Below are positions 29,134-39,586 of a stretch of 64,000 nucleotides of DNA, in pieces (positions within the stretch are counted from its first letter, which is position 1; each line of letters begins with the position of its first letter). The notes under the pieces were generated by a model. It had not been told where the DNA came from and did no database searches. It was given only the letters and a program-made list of their open reading frames with translations. This DNA comes from Melioribacter roseus. Lineage in GTDB: Bacteria > Bacteroidota > Ignavibacteria > Ignavibacteriales > Melioribacteraceae. The position numbers and the translations under genes were made by a program. The DNA is taken from positions 254,674 through 318,673 of the forward strand of contig DYHH01000001.1 in assembly GCA_020724265.1 (NCBI GenBank). Direction: 5' to 3'.

Positions 29134-31233
29134 ATGTCGGAAATTTCAATAATAAATATCTCTATAATTATTCTTCTGCTTCCATTAGTCAGCTTTGTTT
29201 TGCTAATATTTTTCGGGAAGAAATTTCCTAAGTTATATTTAGCCGCGACAGGTGTTGTATTTGTAGCTTTGGTATTGTCTATTGCCGTCACTTTCGGAAT
29301 GCTTACTTCATATTCCGGGGAGACATTATCATTTTCATTTACCTGGATTGATTTTGGAAATGTTCCTTCTATTGGTTTCCTCTCAATAGAATTAGGTTTT
29401 GAAATTAACAATGTAACCGCATTGATGTTATTCGTAGTAAATTTAATCAGTGCATTAGTTCATCTTTATTCTATCGAATATATGCGGGGTGATATTAGAT
29501 ACACAAGATATTTTGCTTACTTAGGCATCTTTACTTTTTCAATGCTTGGTATTGTTATTACCAACAATTTATTAATGATGTACATCTTCTGGGAATTAGT
29601 TGGTTTATCTTCTTATCTATTGATTGGATTCTGGTTCGAAAAAGATTCAGCTTCCGATGCAGGGAAGAAAGCATTTCTTGTTAACCGTGTCGGTGATATT
29701 GGAATGTGGATAGGAATTTTAATTCTCTTTACACATTATAAAACTTTTACATTCTCAACAATATTCGAACAAATATCTTTAGGCAATTTGCCATTCGATA
29801 GTGCTGCGGCACTAACAACAGCCGGTATATTAATCTTTTTGGGGGCAGTCGGTAAATCCGCACAATTTCCGTTACATGTTTGGCTTCCGGATGCAATGGA
29901 AGGTCCTACACCTGTTAGTGCGTTAATTCATGCTGCTACAATGGTTGCTGCCGGTGTTTATTTATTAGTAAAGATATTTGTAATTCTTACTGCTGATGCG
30001 ATGCTTGTAATTGCCGTAGTTGGCGGAGTTACTGCGTTTGTTGCTGCAACAATTGCTCTAACTCAAAATGATATTAAAAAAGTTCTGGCTTATTCGACTG
30101 TTAGTCAATTAGGTTACATGGTATTAGCTGTTGGTGTCGGCGCTTATGCATTTGCTTTTTTCCATTTAGTTACACATGCTTTCTTTAAAGCATGTTTGTT
30201 TCTTGGTTCCGGTTCGGTAATTCATGCAATGCATCATGAGCAGGATATTCGTTACATGGGCGGATTGAGAAAGAAAATGCCACTTACATATTATACATTT
30301 TTGATCTCTACCTTGGCAATCTCAGGTGTTCCGCTATTTTCCGGATTTTTAAGTAAAGATGGAATTCTTGCCGGCACACTTGCTTTCGGCAGTTTAACCG
30401 GTCATTGGTTACTTCCAATAATTGGATTTACCGTTGCGGCGATGACAGCATTTTACATGTTTAGATTAGTTATTATTACTTTCCACGGCGAACCTCGTAA
30501 TAAAGAAAAATATGATCATGCTCATGAAAGTAAATGGGTAATGACTGCTCCGCTGGCTGTTTTAAGTTTACTTTCTATTTTTATCTTTTATACACCTAAT
30601 CCTATTTCGGCAGATGCAGGTTGGTTCTTAAATAAATGGATTTCCACACCTCAAACAGTTGTACCGGCAGAAGCAAGTTTTGACTTTATGCAATCGGGAA
30701 TGAATAAACATGAAACCGGTTTAGCTCAGGAATCCGGTATAGTTCATTCTGTTCAATATACCGAAGCAATGCATCATGCACATTATCCCGCAATGTTTTT
30801 GTCTCTTATCTTAGCCGGATTAGGAATATTGATTGCATTTATTTTTTATCAATGGAAGAAAGTTGATTTAGAAAAACTGACCGAAAAATTAAATTCACTT
30901 TATAAATTTTCTCTAAATAAATGGTACATCGATGAGTTTTATCATGCAACATTTATCAGTGGTACAATAAGAAGTGCGGATGCTTTATCCTGGTTTGACT
31001 ATTATATTATTGATGGAATTGTAAATGCAAGTGCATCTATTACACGTTTTGTCTCTAGATTAAGCGGTTGGTTCGATACTTTTATTGTTGACGGACTTGT
31101 TAATTTCTCTGCGCTCTTCAGCGGATTTATTGGTCTATCTTTTAGAAGATTACAAACCGGGAAAGTACAGACTTATATAGTATTTGTTGTATTTGCGGTC
31201 TTAGTACTGTTATTGTTTTTTAGACCGTTTTAG
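29134..31233 (+). CDS. nuoL: NADH-quinone oxidoreductase subunit L
   Basis: 699 residues, an antiporter-like pump subunit with about 16 membrane segments. Signatures include MMYIFWELVGLSSYLLIGFW (conserved Glu), KSAQFPLHVWLPDAMEGPTPVSAL with the pump Lys, and YSTVSQLGYM. The C-terminal 200 residues contain a polar insertion and the long lateral helix with a final anchor. It is somewhat longer than the E. coli protein (613 residues), mainly in the C-terminal half. Confidence 0.96.
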   Translation: MSEISIINISIIILLLPLVSFVLLIFFGKKFPKLYLAATGVVFVALVLSIAVTFGMLTSYSGETLSFSFTWIDFGNVPSIGFLSIELGFEINNVTALMLFVVNLISALVHLYSIEYMRGDIRYTRYFAYLGIFTFSMLGIVITNNLLMMYIFWELVGLSSYLLIGFWFEKDSASDAGKKAFLVNRVGDIGMWIGILILFTHYKTFTFSTIFEQISLGNLPFDSAAALTTAGILIFLGAVGKSAQFPLHVWLPDAMEGPTPVSALIHAATMVAAGVYLLVKIFVILTADAMLVIAVVGGVTAFVAATIALTQNDIKKVLAYSTVSQLGYMVLAVGVGAYAFAFFHLVTHAFFKACLFLGSGSVIHAMHHEQDIRYMGGLRKKMPLTYYTFLISTLAISGVPLFSGFLSKDGILAGTLAFGSLTGHWLLPIIGFTVAAMTAFYMFRLVIITFHGEPRNKEKYDHAHESKWVMTAPLAVLSLLSIFIFYTPNPISADAGWFLNKWISTPQTVVPAEASFDFMQSGMNKHETGLAQESGIVHSVQYTEAMHHAHYPAMFLSLILAGLGILIAFIFYQWKKVDLEKLTEKLNSLYKFSLNKWYIDEFYHATFISGTIRSADALSWFDYYIIDGIVNASASITRFVSRLSGWFDTFIVDGLVNFSALFSGFIGLSFRRLQTGKVQTYIVFVVFAVLVLLLFFRPF

Positions 31234-31265
31234 TGTGAATTAATAAAAATAGGTAATTATAAATC

Positions 31266-32867
31266 ATGATTGGATTTCCAATTTTAACATTGATCACCTT
31301 CCTGCCGATAGTAGGAATGATCATTATTCTAGCAATGCCAAAGGACAAAAGTATATGGATTAAGTATACAGCTCTAGCGGCAACCGGATTCCAAGTTATG
31401 CTTGCGGTTATTTTGCTTGGGAATTATGATTATTCCGCCGGTGGAATTTTTCAAGCAGAAAGTTTCCAATTCATCGAAAAATTCAGATGGATTGAAATTA
31501 CAGGTCTTTCATGGCTTGGAACTTTAAAAGTTGATTATTTTCTCGGCATCGACGGTCTAAGTATGCCGATGGTTTTATTAACTGCATTAATAAGTTTCAT
31601 AGCAACAATTTCTTCTTGGAACATTAATAAATCGGTAAAAGGTTACTTTGCTTTATTCTTGTTGCTTGATACCGGTATGATGGGTGTCTTTGTTGCTTTA
31701 GATTTGTTCTTGTTCTATGTGTTCTGGGAATTGATGCTTCTACCGATGTATTTCTTAATTGGAATTTGGGGTGGTCCTCGTAAAGAATATGCTGCAATTA
31801 AGTTCTTCATCTATACATTATTCGGATCGATATTTATTCTAATTGTGATGATCGGATTATACTTCAGTGCTACCGAAGTTATTGCCGGAGGTGAAAGGGT
31901 ATTTACATTTAACATGCTTGCTTTGATGGATCAAGCAAATTACAGTGTTGATGGTATACTTTCGCCTTTTAATCCACACAATTTAAGATTCATTGCATAC
32001 ATTGCATTGTTTGTTGGATTTGCTATTAAGATACCAATGTTCCCCTTCCATACATGGCTTCCCGACGCACACGTTGAAGCACCAACACCAATTTCGGTTA
32101 TTCTTGCCGGTGTTCTTTTGAAAATGGGTACTTACGGAATTTTAAGAATTAGTTATCCGATCTTTCCTGATATTACCCGGGATTTAATGTGGTACATAGC
32201 TTTGTTTGGAATGATAAATATTATTTACGGTGCACTCGTTGCACTTGCTCAAAAGGATTTCAAGAAACTAATTGCTTATTCTTCCGTCTCGCATATGGGT
32301 TATGTTTTGCTGGGAATGGCATCCCTTTCATCTACCGGAATTAACGGTGCTATATTCCAAATGTTCAACCATGGTACAATTACCGCAATGCTCTTTTTGA
32401 TTGTTGGAGTTTTATACGATCGTTCACATACAAGAGGATTAAATGATTTCGGAGGACTCGCAACACAAATGCCTGCTTATACCGGGTTTGTTACTGTTGC
32501 ATTTTTTGCTGCTTTAGGATTACCGAGTTTAAGTGGATTTATTTCCGAAGCTCTTGTATTTGTAGGTGCTTTTGGTGTAGAAAGTATTAGAGTCCTTACA
32601 ATAATATCCATGCTTGGAATTCTTTTAGGTGCGGCTTATATACTTTGGACCTTGCAAAGAATATTCTTCGGTAAATTAAATGAAAAATGGGCACAATTAA
32701 CCGATATTGATGCTCGTGAATATATTATGTTTATTCCTCTTACGGTTATTATTATTTTCTTGGGTATTTATCCTTCTGCAATGCTTGATATAATGAGCAC
32801 TTCGGTAAATACTTTAGTAGAGTTTGTGATTAACGGTGCAAACAATATTTCAATTAGCGGATTATAA
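31266..32867 (+). CDS. nuoM: NADH-quinone oxidoreductase subunit M
   Basis: 533 residues, an antiporter-like membrane subunit with about 14 helices. Signatures are LFYVFWELMLLPMYFLIGIWGG (conserved Glu), FPFHTWLPDAHVEAPTPISV (pump Lys region) and AYSSVSHMGYVLLG. A 32 bp gap separates it from nuoL; nuoN follows after 12 bp. It forms part of the proton-pumping arm. Confidence 0.96.
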   Translation: MIGFPILTLITFLPIVGMIIILAMPKDKSIWIKYTALAATGFQVMLAVILLGNYDYSAGGIFQAESFQFIEKFRWIEITGLSWLGTLKVDYFLGIDGLSMPMVLLTALISFIATISSWNINKSVKGYFALFLLLDTGMMGVFVALDLFLFYVFWELMLLPMYFLIGIWGGPRKEYAAIKFFIYTLFGSIFILIVMIGLYFSATEVIAGGERVFTFNMLALMDQANYSVDGILSPFNPHNLRFIAYIALFVGFAIKIPMFPFHTWLPDAHVEAPTPISVILAGVLLKMGTYGILRISYPIFPDITRDLMWYIALFGMINIIYGALVALAQKDFKKLIAYSSVSHMGYVLLGMASLSSTGINGAIFQMFNHGTITAMLFLIVGVLYDRSHTRGLNDFGGLATQMPAYTGFVTVAFFAALGLPSLSGFISEALVFVGAFGVESIRVLTIISMLGILLGAAYILWTLQRIFFGKLNEKWAQLTDIDAREYIMFIPLTVIIIFLGIYPSAMLDIMSTSVNTLVEFVINGANNISISGL

Positions 32868-32879
32868 TTTGGACTAACA

Positions 32880-34391
32880 ATGATAAACGAAATACTAAAT
32901 TCCATAACGTTTATTTACCCGGAACTTGCAGTATCAATTTTCTTGTTGATCATTGTTCTTGTTGATTTAGTTTTCCATAAAGACAAAAAATATATCCCTT
33001 ATATTTCACTTGCCGGTTTAGTAATAACCGGGATTCTAGTTTTAAATCAAATCGGCATTACTCATTTTGCATTTGTACCTCAGCTTTCTGCAGTTAAGAA
33101 ATATGGAATGATGACAATCGATCCTTTCGGTTCGTATTTCAAATTACTGGTTGTTGTTACTTCAATCTTGATAATCTTCTTTACTATAGCATCCGAAGAA
33201 GTAATAGATTTAAAAGAAAGACTTGGAGAATTTCATGCTTTGATTTACGGAATGATTCTAGGTATGCTGGTAATGATTTCGGCAAGCGATCTGATTTTAA
33301 TTTACTTATCTCTTGAATTACTTTCACTTTCGTCTTACGTCTTAGCTGGATTCTTGAAACTTAGAGAACGCAGCAGCGAAGCTTCTCTTAAGTATGTTAT
33401 TTATGGTTCCGTCTCCTCCGGGTTGATGTTATTCGGCATTTCAATTATTTACGGACTTACAGGAAGTACTAATCTATACGTTATCAATTCTTTGATTCAA
33501 GGACCACAGATAAATCTTTTTACATTATCTTTCTCTTCAATTCTCATGTTTGTTGGTATAGGGTATAAAATTTCTGCTGCTCCATTTCATTTCTGGACAC
33601 CGGATGTGTATGAAGGAGCACCGATTTCAATTACCGCATATCTTTCTGTTGCAAGTAAAGCTGCCGGATTTGCATTGTTAATAAGATTTATCCAAACCGG
33701 TTTTACTTCTTTTATTAGTGAAGATGGTTACTGGACATTAATTGCAGTTTTCGATTGGCAGGCTTTACTTATTGCGATATCTATTCTTACTATGACGCTT
33801 GGTAACTTTTCTGCTCTCTGGCAGGATAATCTAAAACGAATGTTGGCTTATTCAAGTATTGCCCATGCCGGTTATATTTTACTTGGTATTGCTGTTCTAT
33901 CAAACCAGGGTTTAATTGCGGTTCTTATTTATTTCTTCGTTTATATGTTGATGAATATCGGAGCTTTTTACGTTGTGATGTTAATTTCCAATAAAACCGG
34001 TTCCGAAAACATTGACGATTATGATGGACTTGGTGCTAAAGCTCCCTTCCTTGGTGTTGCTTTGGCAATATTTTTAATTTCATTAACCGGTCTCCCTCCT
34101 ACCGCCGGTTTTATTGCAAAATTATACCTATTCATTGCGCTTATTGATGCAAACATGATTGTTGTTGCAATCATTGCATTATTGAATACTGTTGTTTCTC
34201 TTTATTATTATGTTCGTGTTCTTAAACATATGTACCTCACAAAATCAGAACGCGAACAGGAAAATATCACACCTTCAATTGGAAGTTTAGTCTATTTATT
34301 AGTTCTATTAATACCAATTCTATTTTTCGGAATATATTTCACACCAATTGTTGAATTTGCTCGCTCTTGTGTTTCCTTGTTAGGAATCTGA
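32880..34391 (+). CDS. nuoN: NADH-quinone oxidoreductase subunit N
   Basis: 503 residues, the third antiporter-like pump subunit. Signatures are LIYLSLELLSLSSYVLAGF with the conserved Glu, KISAAPFHFWTPDVYEGAP with the pump Lys, and YSSIAHAGYILLG. It is the last nuo gene; no nuoE, nuoF or nuoG lies before or after the operon in this window. A 66 bp gap separates it from the Rrf2-type regulator gene on the same strand. Confidence 0.96.
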   Translation: MINEILNSITFIYPELAVSIFLLIIVLVDLVFHKDKKYIPYISLAGLVITGILVLNQIGITHFAFVPQLSAVKKYGMMTIDPFGSYFKLLVVVTSILIIFFTIASEEVIDLKERLGEFHALIYGMILGMLVMISASDLILIYLSLELLSLSSYVLAGFLKLRERSSEASLKYVIYGSVSSGLMLFGISIIYGLTGSTNLYVINSLIQGPQINLFTLSFSSILMFVGIGYKISAAPFHFWTPDVYEGAPISITAYLSVASKAAGFALLIRFIQTGFTSFISEDGYWTLIAVFDWQALLIAISILTMTLGNFSALWQDNLKRMLAYSSIAHAGYILLGIAVLSNQGLIAVLIYFFVYMLMNIGAFYVVMLISNKTGSENIDDYDGLGAKAPFLGVALAIFLISLTGLPPTAGFIAKLYLFIALIDANMIVVAIIALLNTVVSLYYYVRVLKHMYLTKSEREQENITPSIGSLVYLLVLLIPILFFGIYFTPIVEFARSCVSLLGI

Positions 34392-34457
34392 TCCTGCTTT
34401 TCTTGACATTTTTACTTATTTTCAATAGTTTTATATCCGATAAATTTAGTCGTATTT

Positions 34458-34868
34458 ATGTTGAAAATAGCAAAATCAGTTGAATATTCCATATTAGCAT
34501 TAAGGTATATAGCAAAAAATGAAAATATGGAATGTATAAGTACAAAGGAAATTTCTGAATATGAAAATATTCCCTACGACTTATTGGCAAAATTGATGCA
34601 AAAATTAGTTAAGCAAAATATCATTATTTCAAAACAAGGAAAGTTCGGCGGATATTTGTTAAATATATCCCCTGAAAAACTTTCTCTTAACGATGTGATA
34701 CTTGCTTTAGATGAAAAAGTTCAGTTAACCGATTGTATGGTGACAAATCCAACAAAAGAAGATTGTGCGAGATTTGAAAATTGCTGCTTAAGAAATCCTT
34801 TAAGCAAAATGCAGGATAAAATTACTGAATTATTTAAAAGTACTACTCTACAGGAAATCCTAAATTAA
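34458..34868 (+). CDS. Rrf2-family transcriptional regulator
   Basis: 136 residues. The winged-helix N-terminus (KSVEYSILALRYIAKN, then STKEISEYENIPYDLLAKLMQKL) is typical of Rrf2. The wing region has GKFGGYLLNISPEKLSLNDVILAL. Cysteines at 93, 103, 109 and 110 match the usual place for an iron-sulfur cluster (Cys93 and Cys103 plus one of the pair), so it probably senses Fe-S or redox state like IscR. The gene leads a run of an unknown protein, an IscA-type protein and SOD, which it may control. Confidence 0.9.
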   Translation: MLKIAKSVEYSILALRYIAKNENMECISTKEISEYENIPYDLLAKLMQKLVKQNIIISKQGKFGGYLLNISPEKLSLNDVILALDEKVQLTDCMVTNPTKEDCARFENCCLRNPLSKMQDKITELFKSTTLQEILN

Positions 34869-34882
34869 CTTTGGAATAGACA

Positions 34883-35191
34883 ATGAACTACTTCGATGAA
34901 TTAAAAAATAATCAAGAAATTTTCTTCAATTTTATGAAAGAAAAGTACCGTATTTTTTACAACTCAAACATTTTTGCACGCGATTTACAATATGCTATTA
35001 AACAATATTTCGAAAAGAAGGATATCAAAATTACTTATCCCGAAGCTGAAGAATTAATGATTGAATTCAGCGGTTATCTTATTAGCAAAGGAGATTTAAC
35101 AAAAATTAGCAACAATGTTTGGAAAGTGAATTTTTTCAAACCGGAAGTTGTTGAAGAAGAAACTCAAAAAGTAACAGAAGAAAAGGAATAA
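34883..35191 (+). CDS. Uncharacterised 102-residue protein
   Basis: I do not recognise this protein. It is predicted mostly helical, with no signal peptide and no cysteine. An aromatic-rich first half (FFNFMKEKYRIFYNSN) is followed by the KKDIKITYPEAEELMIEFSGYL segment and a highly acidic C-terminal tail (EVVEEETQKVTEEKE). It lies 14 bp after the Rrf2 gene and 2 bp before the IscA-type gene, so it is almost certainly translated with both. A role in iron-sulfur assembly or redox response is inferred from position only. Confidence 0.75.
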   Translation: MNYFDELKNNQEIFFNFMKEKYRIFYNSNIFARDLQYAIKQYFEKKDIKITYPEAEELMIEFSGYLISKGDLTKISNNVWKVNFFKPEVVEEETQKVTEEKE

Positions 35192-35193
35192 TT

Positions 35194-35544
35194 ATGAGTG
35201 AACAAACCACAATGCAAGAAATCCAAATTACGGATAAAGCCGCAGCTCAAGTAAAAAAAATTATGGATGAAAATAAAATTGAACCAAGTTTTGGTTTAAG
35301 GGTTGGTGTAAAAGGCGGAGGTTGTTCAGGCTTAACTTATCAGCTCGGTTTTGATGGTGAACAAAAAGACGGTGATACGATAATTGAAAAAAAAGGTATC
35401 AAACTTTTTGTTGACGGGAAAAGTTTGTTCTATCTAACCGGTACAATTTTAGATTTTAGCGACGGTTTGAACGGGAAGGGGTTCATCTTTAATAATCCGA
35501 ATGCATCAAAAACTTGCGGATGCGGAGAATCTTTCGGTGTTTGA
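35194..35544 (+). CDS. IscA/ErpA-type iron-sulfur carrier protein
   Basis: 116 residues, the normal length for the HesB/IscA family. The three cluster-binding cysteines are present: GGGCSGL (Cys44) and TCGCGESF (Cys108, Cys110). The remaining core ITDKAAAQVKKIM, GLRVGVKGG and FNNPNASKTCGCG matches the family. It delivers Fe-S clusters to target proteins. Its place behind an Rrf2 regulator and close to the Fe-S-rich nuo operon fits this. Which subtype (IscA, SufA, ErpA) cannot be told. Confidence 0.95.
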   Translation: MSEQTTMQEIQITDKAAAQVKKIMDENKIEPSFGLRVGVKGGGCSGLTYQLGFDGEQKDGDTIIEKKGIKLFVDGKSLFYLTGTILDFSDGLNGKGFIFNNPNASKTCGCGESFGV

Positions 35545-35564
35545 TATATAAATAGGAGAAAAAG

Positions 35565-36299
35565 GTGGATAGAAGGAAATTTATTTATTCGTTAGGACTT
35601 GCGTCAGCCGCAATGTCTCTTAATAACGTAAGTGCTTTTACAAATGCAAATTTAATCAATAATAAAAACGTAAGGAGTAATAATACTATGGCAAAATTCG
35701 AATTACCTGCATTACCATATGCTTTTGATGCTTTAGAACCGCATATTGATGCGAGAACTATGGAAATTCATCACGGTAAACACCATGCTGGTTATGTTGC
35801 AAATCTGAATAAAGCAATTGAAGGTACTGAAGCTGAAGGAAAATCATTAGAAGAATTGATGAGCAATATTTCAAAATATCCTGTTGCAGTTAGAAATAAC
35901 GGTGGCGGACACTATAACCATTCTTTATTTTGGACAATCATGGGACAAAATAAAGGCGGCGAACCGAGCGGCGATTTAGCAGAAGCTATTAACAAACATT
36001 TCGGATCATTTGATGATTTTAAAAAAGAATTTTCCAGTGCCGCTGCTACGAGATTCGGTTCCGGTTGGGCTTGGTTAATTGTTAAAAATGACGGTTCATT
36101 AGCCGTAACTTCAACTCCAAATCAAGATAACCCGCTTATGGACGTTGCCGATGTAAAAGGTACACCGATCTTAGGTATTGATGTTTGGGAACATGCATAT
36201 TACCTGCATTATCAAAATAGAAGACCGGATTATGTTGCTGCTTTTTGGAATGTAATTAATTGGGATGAAGTAGGAAAAAATTACTTAGCTGCCAAATAA
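35565..36299 (+). CDS. Fe/Mn superoxide dismutase, exported form (long start)
   Basis: 244 residues from a GTG start with AGGAG six bases upstream. The first 41 residues look like a Tat-type leader ([18 protein letters not shown], twin arginine). The enzyme core follows, with metal ligands in [23 protein letters not shown] and [19 protein letters not shown]. Gln in STPNQDNPL is the manganese-type residue in the second shell, so Mn use is more likely than Fe. An in-frame ATG at 35688 with its own AAGGAG site would give a 203-residue enzyme with no leader. It ends the operon that begins with the Rrf2 gene and is followed by a strong terminator. Confidence 0.93.
   Translation: MDRRKFIYSLGLASAAMSLNNVSAFTNANLINNKNVRSNNTMAKFELPALPYAFDALEPHIDARTMEIHHGKHHAGYVANLNKAIEGTEAEGKSLEELMSNISKYPVAVRNNGGGHYNHSLFWTIMGQNKGGEPSGDLAEAINKHFGSFDDFKKEFSSAAATRFGSGWAWLIVKNDGSLAVTSTPNQDNPLMDVADVKGTPILGIDVWEHAYYLHYQNRRPDYVAAFWNVINWDEVGKNYLAAK
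35672..35690 (+). promoter_or_regulatory. Internal ribosome-binding site and ATG in the SOD gene
   Basis: AAGGAG at 35672-35677 lies 10 bases before an in-frame ATG at 35688. Translation from here starts [13 protein letters not shown], exactly where cytosolic Fe/Mn SODs normally begin. This is an unusually good start signal inside a coding sequence. Confidence 0.7.
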
Positions 36300-36320
36300 T
36301 ATTTACACTACTTTTTTTGT

Positions 36321-36354
36321 AAGCCCGATGTTGTAAAAACTATCGGGCTTTTTT
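36321..36354 (+). terminator. Intrinsic terminator after SOD
   Basis: A perfect 9 bp stem, AAGCCCGAT with ATCGGGCTT, has a 12-base loop and is followed directly by TTTT. It closes the rrf2-SOD transcription unit. Confidence 0.9.
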
Positions 36355-36378
36355 ATATTTCAAAAAAAAAAGTTAATT

Positions 36379-37005
36379 ATGAAATCAATAATTCCAATAT
36401 TTCCATTGAATCTTGTAATGTACCCGGATTCAATTTATCCGCTGCATATTTTTGAAACGCGTTACAAAAAATTAATAAATTGGTGTAGAACGGAGAAGGA
36501 AGGTTTTGGAATTGTTACAAAGATCGATGAAAATATCTCCACAGTAGGATGTTATGTAGAAATTGTTGAAGTAATAAATGTATTTGAAAACGGTAGTCTG
36601 GATATTTTAGTCAGAGGACGTGAGAGATTTCAAACTGTTTCTACCGAATTACATCCACACGGTTATATTGTTTCACATGTCGTCCCTTATTTTGACGATG
36701 AACACCATTCCCCTTCTCTTCCAATTGAGAATGATACTATATCTAAGTTTAAAAATATATTGGATAGAACAGAAATTAAGTTTGATGAAAGATATTGGAA
36801 GAATTTTAATAAATCACAAAACAAATCTTACAAAATTGCTGAAAAATCAGGTATGAATTTAAAACAACAACAAAATTTGTTATCACTAAGAAGTGAATCA
36901 GATCGACTGAAATTTCTATTTCAACATTTTCAAAAACTTGAAGAGTATTTAGATAGAGCAGCAGTTTTAAAAGAAATAATTGCCGGGGATGGTTATATAA
37001 ATTAA
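36379..37005 (+). CDS. Lon N-terminal (LON substrate-binding) domain protein
   Basis: 208 residues. The start IIPIFPLNLVMYPDSIYPLHIFETRY is the typical Lon-N motif, followed by a beta-rich PUA-like fold and a helical C-terminal half. No AAA+ or protease domain is present, so it is not a Lon protease. Stand-alone proteins of this type are common but poorly understood; substrate binding or delivery is a plausible role. The gene sits alone between two terminators, with a run of A before its ATG. Confidence 0.88.
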   Translation: MKSIIPIFPLNLVMYPDSIYPLHIFETRYKKLINWCRTEKEGFGIVTKIDENISTVGCYVEIVEVINVFENGSLDILVRGRERFQTVSTELHPHGYIVSHVVPYFDDEHHSPSLPIENDTISKFKNILDRTEIKFDERYWKNFNKSQNKSYKIAEKSGMNLKQQQNLLSLRSESDRLKFLFQHFQKLEEYLDRAAVLKEIIAGDGYIN

Positions 37006-37006
37006 A

Positions 37007-37039
37007 AAAAGGGATTATGACAAAATCACAATCCCTTTT
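37007..37039. terminator. Bidirectional terminator between convergent genes
   Basis: A perfect 10 bp stem, AAAAGGGATT with AATCCCTTTT, and a 13-base loop. The arms provide A and T tracts on both sides, so it can end the Lon-domain gene and the leftward atpDC unit. Confidence 0.85.
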
Positions 37040-37062
37040 AACAAATAATTATTTAAATCGAT

Positions 37063-37473
37063 TTAACTATACTTACGAGAAACTTTTATTCTGTTAATTG
37101 CTCTTTTTAACGCTACTTCGGCTCTGTCTAAATCACAGTCACTTTTGTGAGCCTTTAATCTTTCTTCGGCTCTTTTCTTAGCTTCTTCGGCTCTTCGAAT
37201 ATCTATTTCTTCCGGAGTTTCAAAACTTTCAGCTAAAACAAGTACTTTATTTTTTAATACTTCTACGGTGCCTCCTCCAACGGAATAGTGTTTTTCCTTT
37301 CCATCGGAATCAATTATCGTTATCTCACCAATTTCAATTGAACTCAAAATGGGAGCATGGTTAAATAAAACCTGAAAAGAACCTAATGTACCTGGAAGAG
37401 TAATCGACTTGATACTCCCTTCATATGCTTTCTTTGATGGGGTAATTACTTCTAAACTTAGTTCTTTCATCAA
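37063..37473 (-). CDS. atpC: ATP synthase F1 subunit epsilon
   Basis: 136 residues. The beta-sandwich starts LSLEVITPSKKAYEGSIKSITLPGTLGSFQVL, typical of AtpC, followed by GGGTVEVLKNKVLVLAE and a C-terminal helical hairpin (RAEEAKKRAEERL). The epsilon subunit couples rotation and can inhibit ATP hydrolysis. It follows atpD with no gap. The other ATP synthase genes are not in the window. Confidence 0.95.
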   Translation of the reverse strand: MMKELSLEVITPSKKAYEGSIKSITLPGTLGSFQVLFNHAPILSSIEIGEITIIDSDGKEKHYSVGGGTVEVLKNKVLVLAESFETPEEIDIRRAEEAKKRAEERLKAHKSDCDLDRAEVALKRAINRIKVSRKYS

Positions 37474-38892
<1,419 letters not shown>

Positions 38893-38983
38893 TTAGATAA
38901 ATAAATATAAGATTACAAAATTAGGTAATCGCTCTTAATATTTCAATTAATTTTCCCTATTAATTTTAGTCAAAATCAATAAA

Positions 38984-39013
38984 AAACCCGCTAAACTTTA
39001 ATTCAGCGGGTTT
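38984..39013 (-). terminator. Terminator of the 2-oxoacid:ferredoxin oxidoreductase operon
   Basis: A perfect 9 bp stem, AAACCCGCT with AGCGGGTTT, has a 12-base loop. On the minus strand it is followed by a T-tract, and it lies 24 bp after the last operon gene. Confidence 0.85.
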
Positions 39014-39037
39014 CCTTAAACCAATTGGGGAAATTGA

Positions 39038-39586
39038 CTATGCGGTTACTTCTTCAACCAATTCCATTCCTCTGCGCAAGGCTTTTTCATTTAAAGGAAT
39101 TAAATGATGATAACGTTCCGGTAAAACTTTACCTAATCCGGCTAATACGTTATCAAATTTTAATATTGGTTTTTTCTTAAGAAAAGCTCCGAGAATAATC
39201 ATATTCATTACTTTTGGATTTTCAAGTTTTGTAGCTTCATTAGCAGCTTCAATAGGAACAATTTCAATATCAGTTCTTGTCGGCGGATTAAGGGCAGTGC
39301 TGCTTTCATAAATTAATAATCCACCCGGTTTAACTGCTGATTCAAATTTATCAATCGATGGTTGATTCAATGCTATTACAGTATCGAATTTGGTGAGAAT
39401 AGGAGAACTAATTTTTTGATCACTAATTATTGCAATACAGTTAGCCGTACCTCCTCTCATTTCAGGTCCATAAGACGGCATCCAGCTAACATCTTTTTCT
39501 TCAACCACACCGGAGTAACAGAGAATTTGTCCCATTGACAAAACACCTTGTCCTCCGAATCCCGATATAATTATTTCTTCAGTCAT
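39038..39586 (-). CDS. korC: 2-oxoacid:ferredoxin oxidoreductase, gamma subunit
   Basis: 182 residues. The POR/KOR gamma-domain motif IISGFGGQGVLSMGQIL opens the protein, followed by VSWMPSYGPEMRGGTANC, both typical. The subunit helps bind the CoA or electron-transfer interface. It is the last gene of a four-gene operon and shares one base with the beta gene. Substrate (2-oxoglutarate versus branched-chain 2-oxoacid) is not decided by the sequence, so the kor symbol is tentative. Confidence 0.88.
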   Translation of the reverse strand: MTEEIIISGFGGQGVLSMGQILCYSGVVEEKDVSWMPSYGPEMRGGTANCIAIISDQKISSPILTKFDTVIALNQPSIDKFESAVKPGGLLIYESSTALNPPTRTDIEIVPIEAANEATKLENPKVMNMIILGAFLKKKPILKFDNVLAGLGKVLPERYHHLIPLNEKALRRGMELVEEVTA

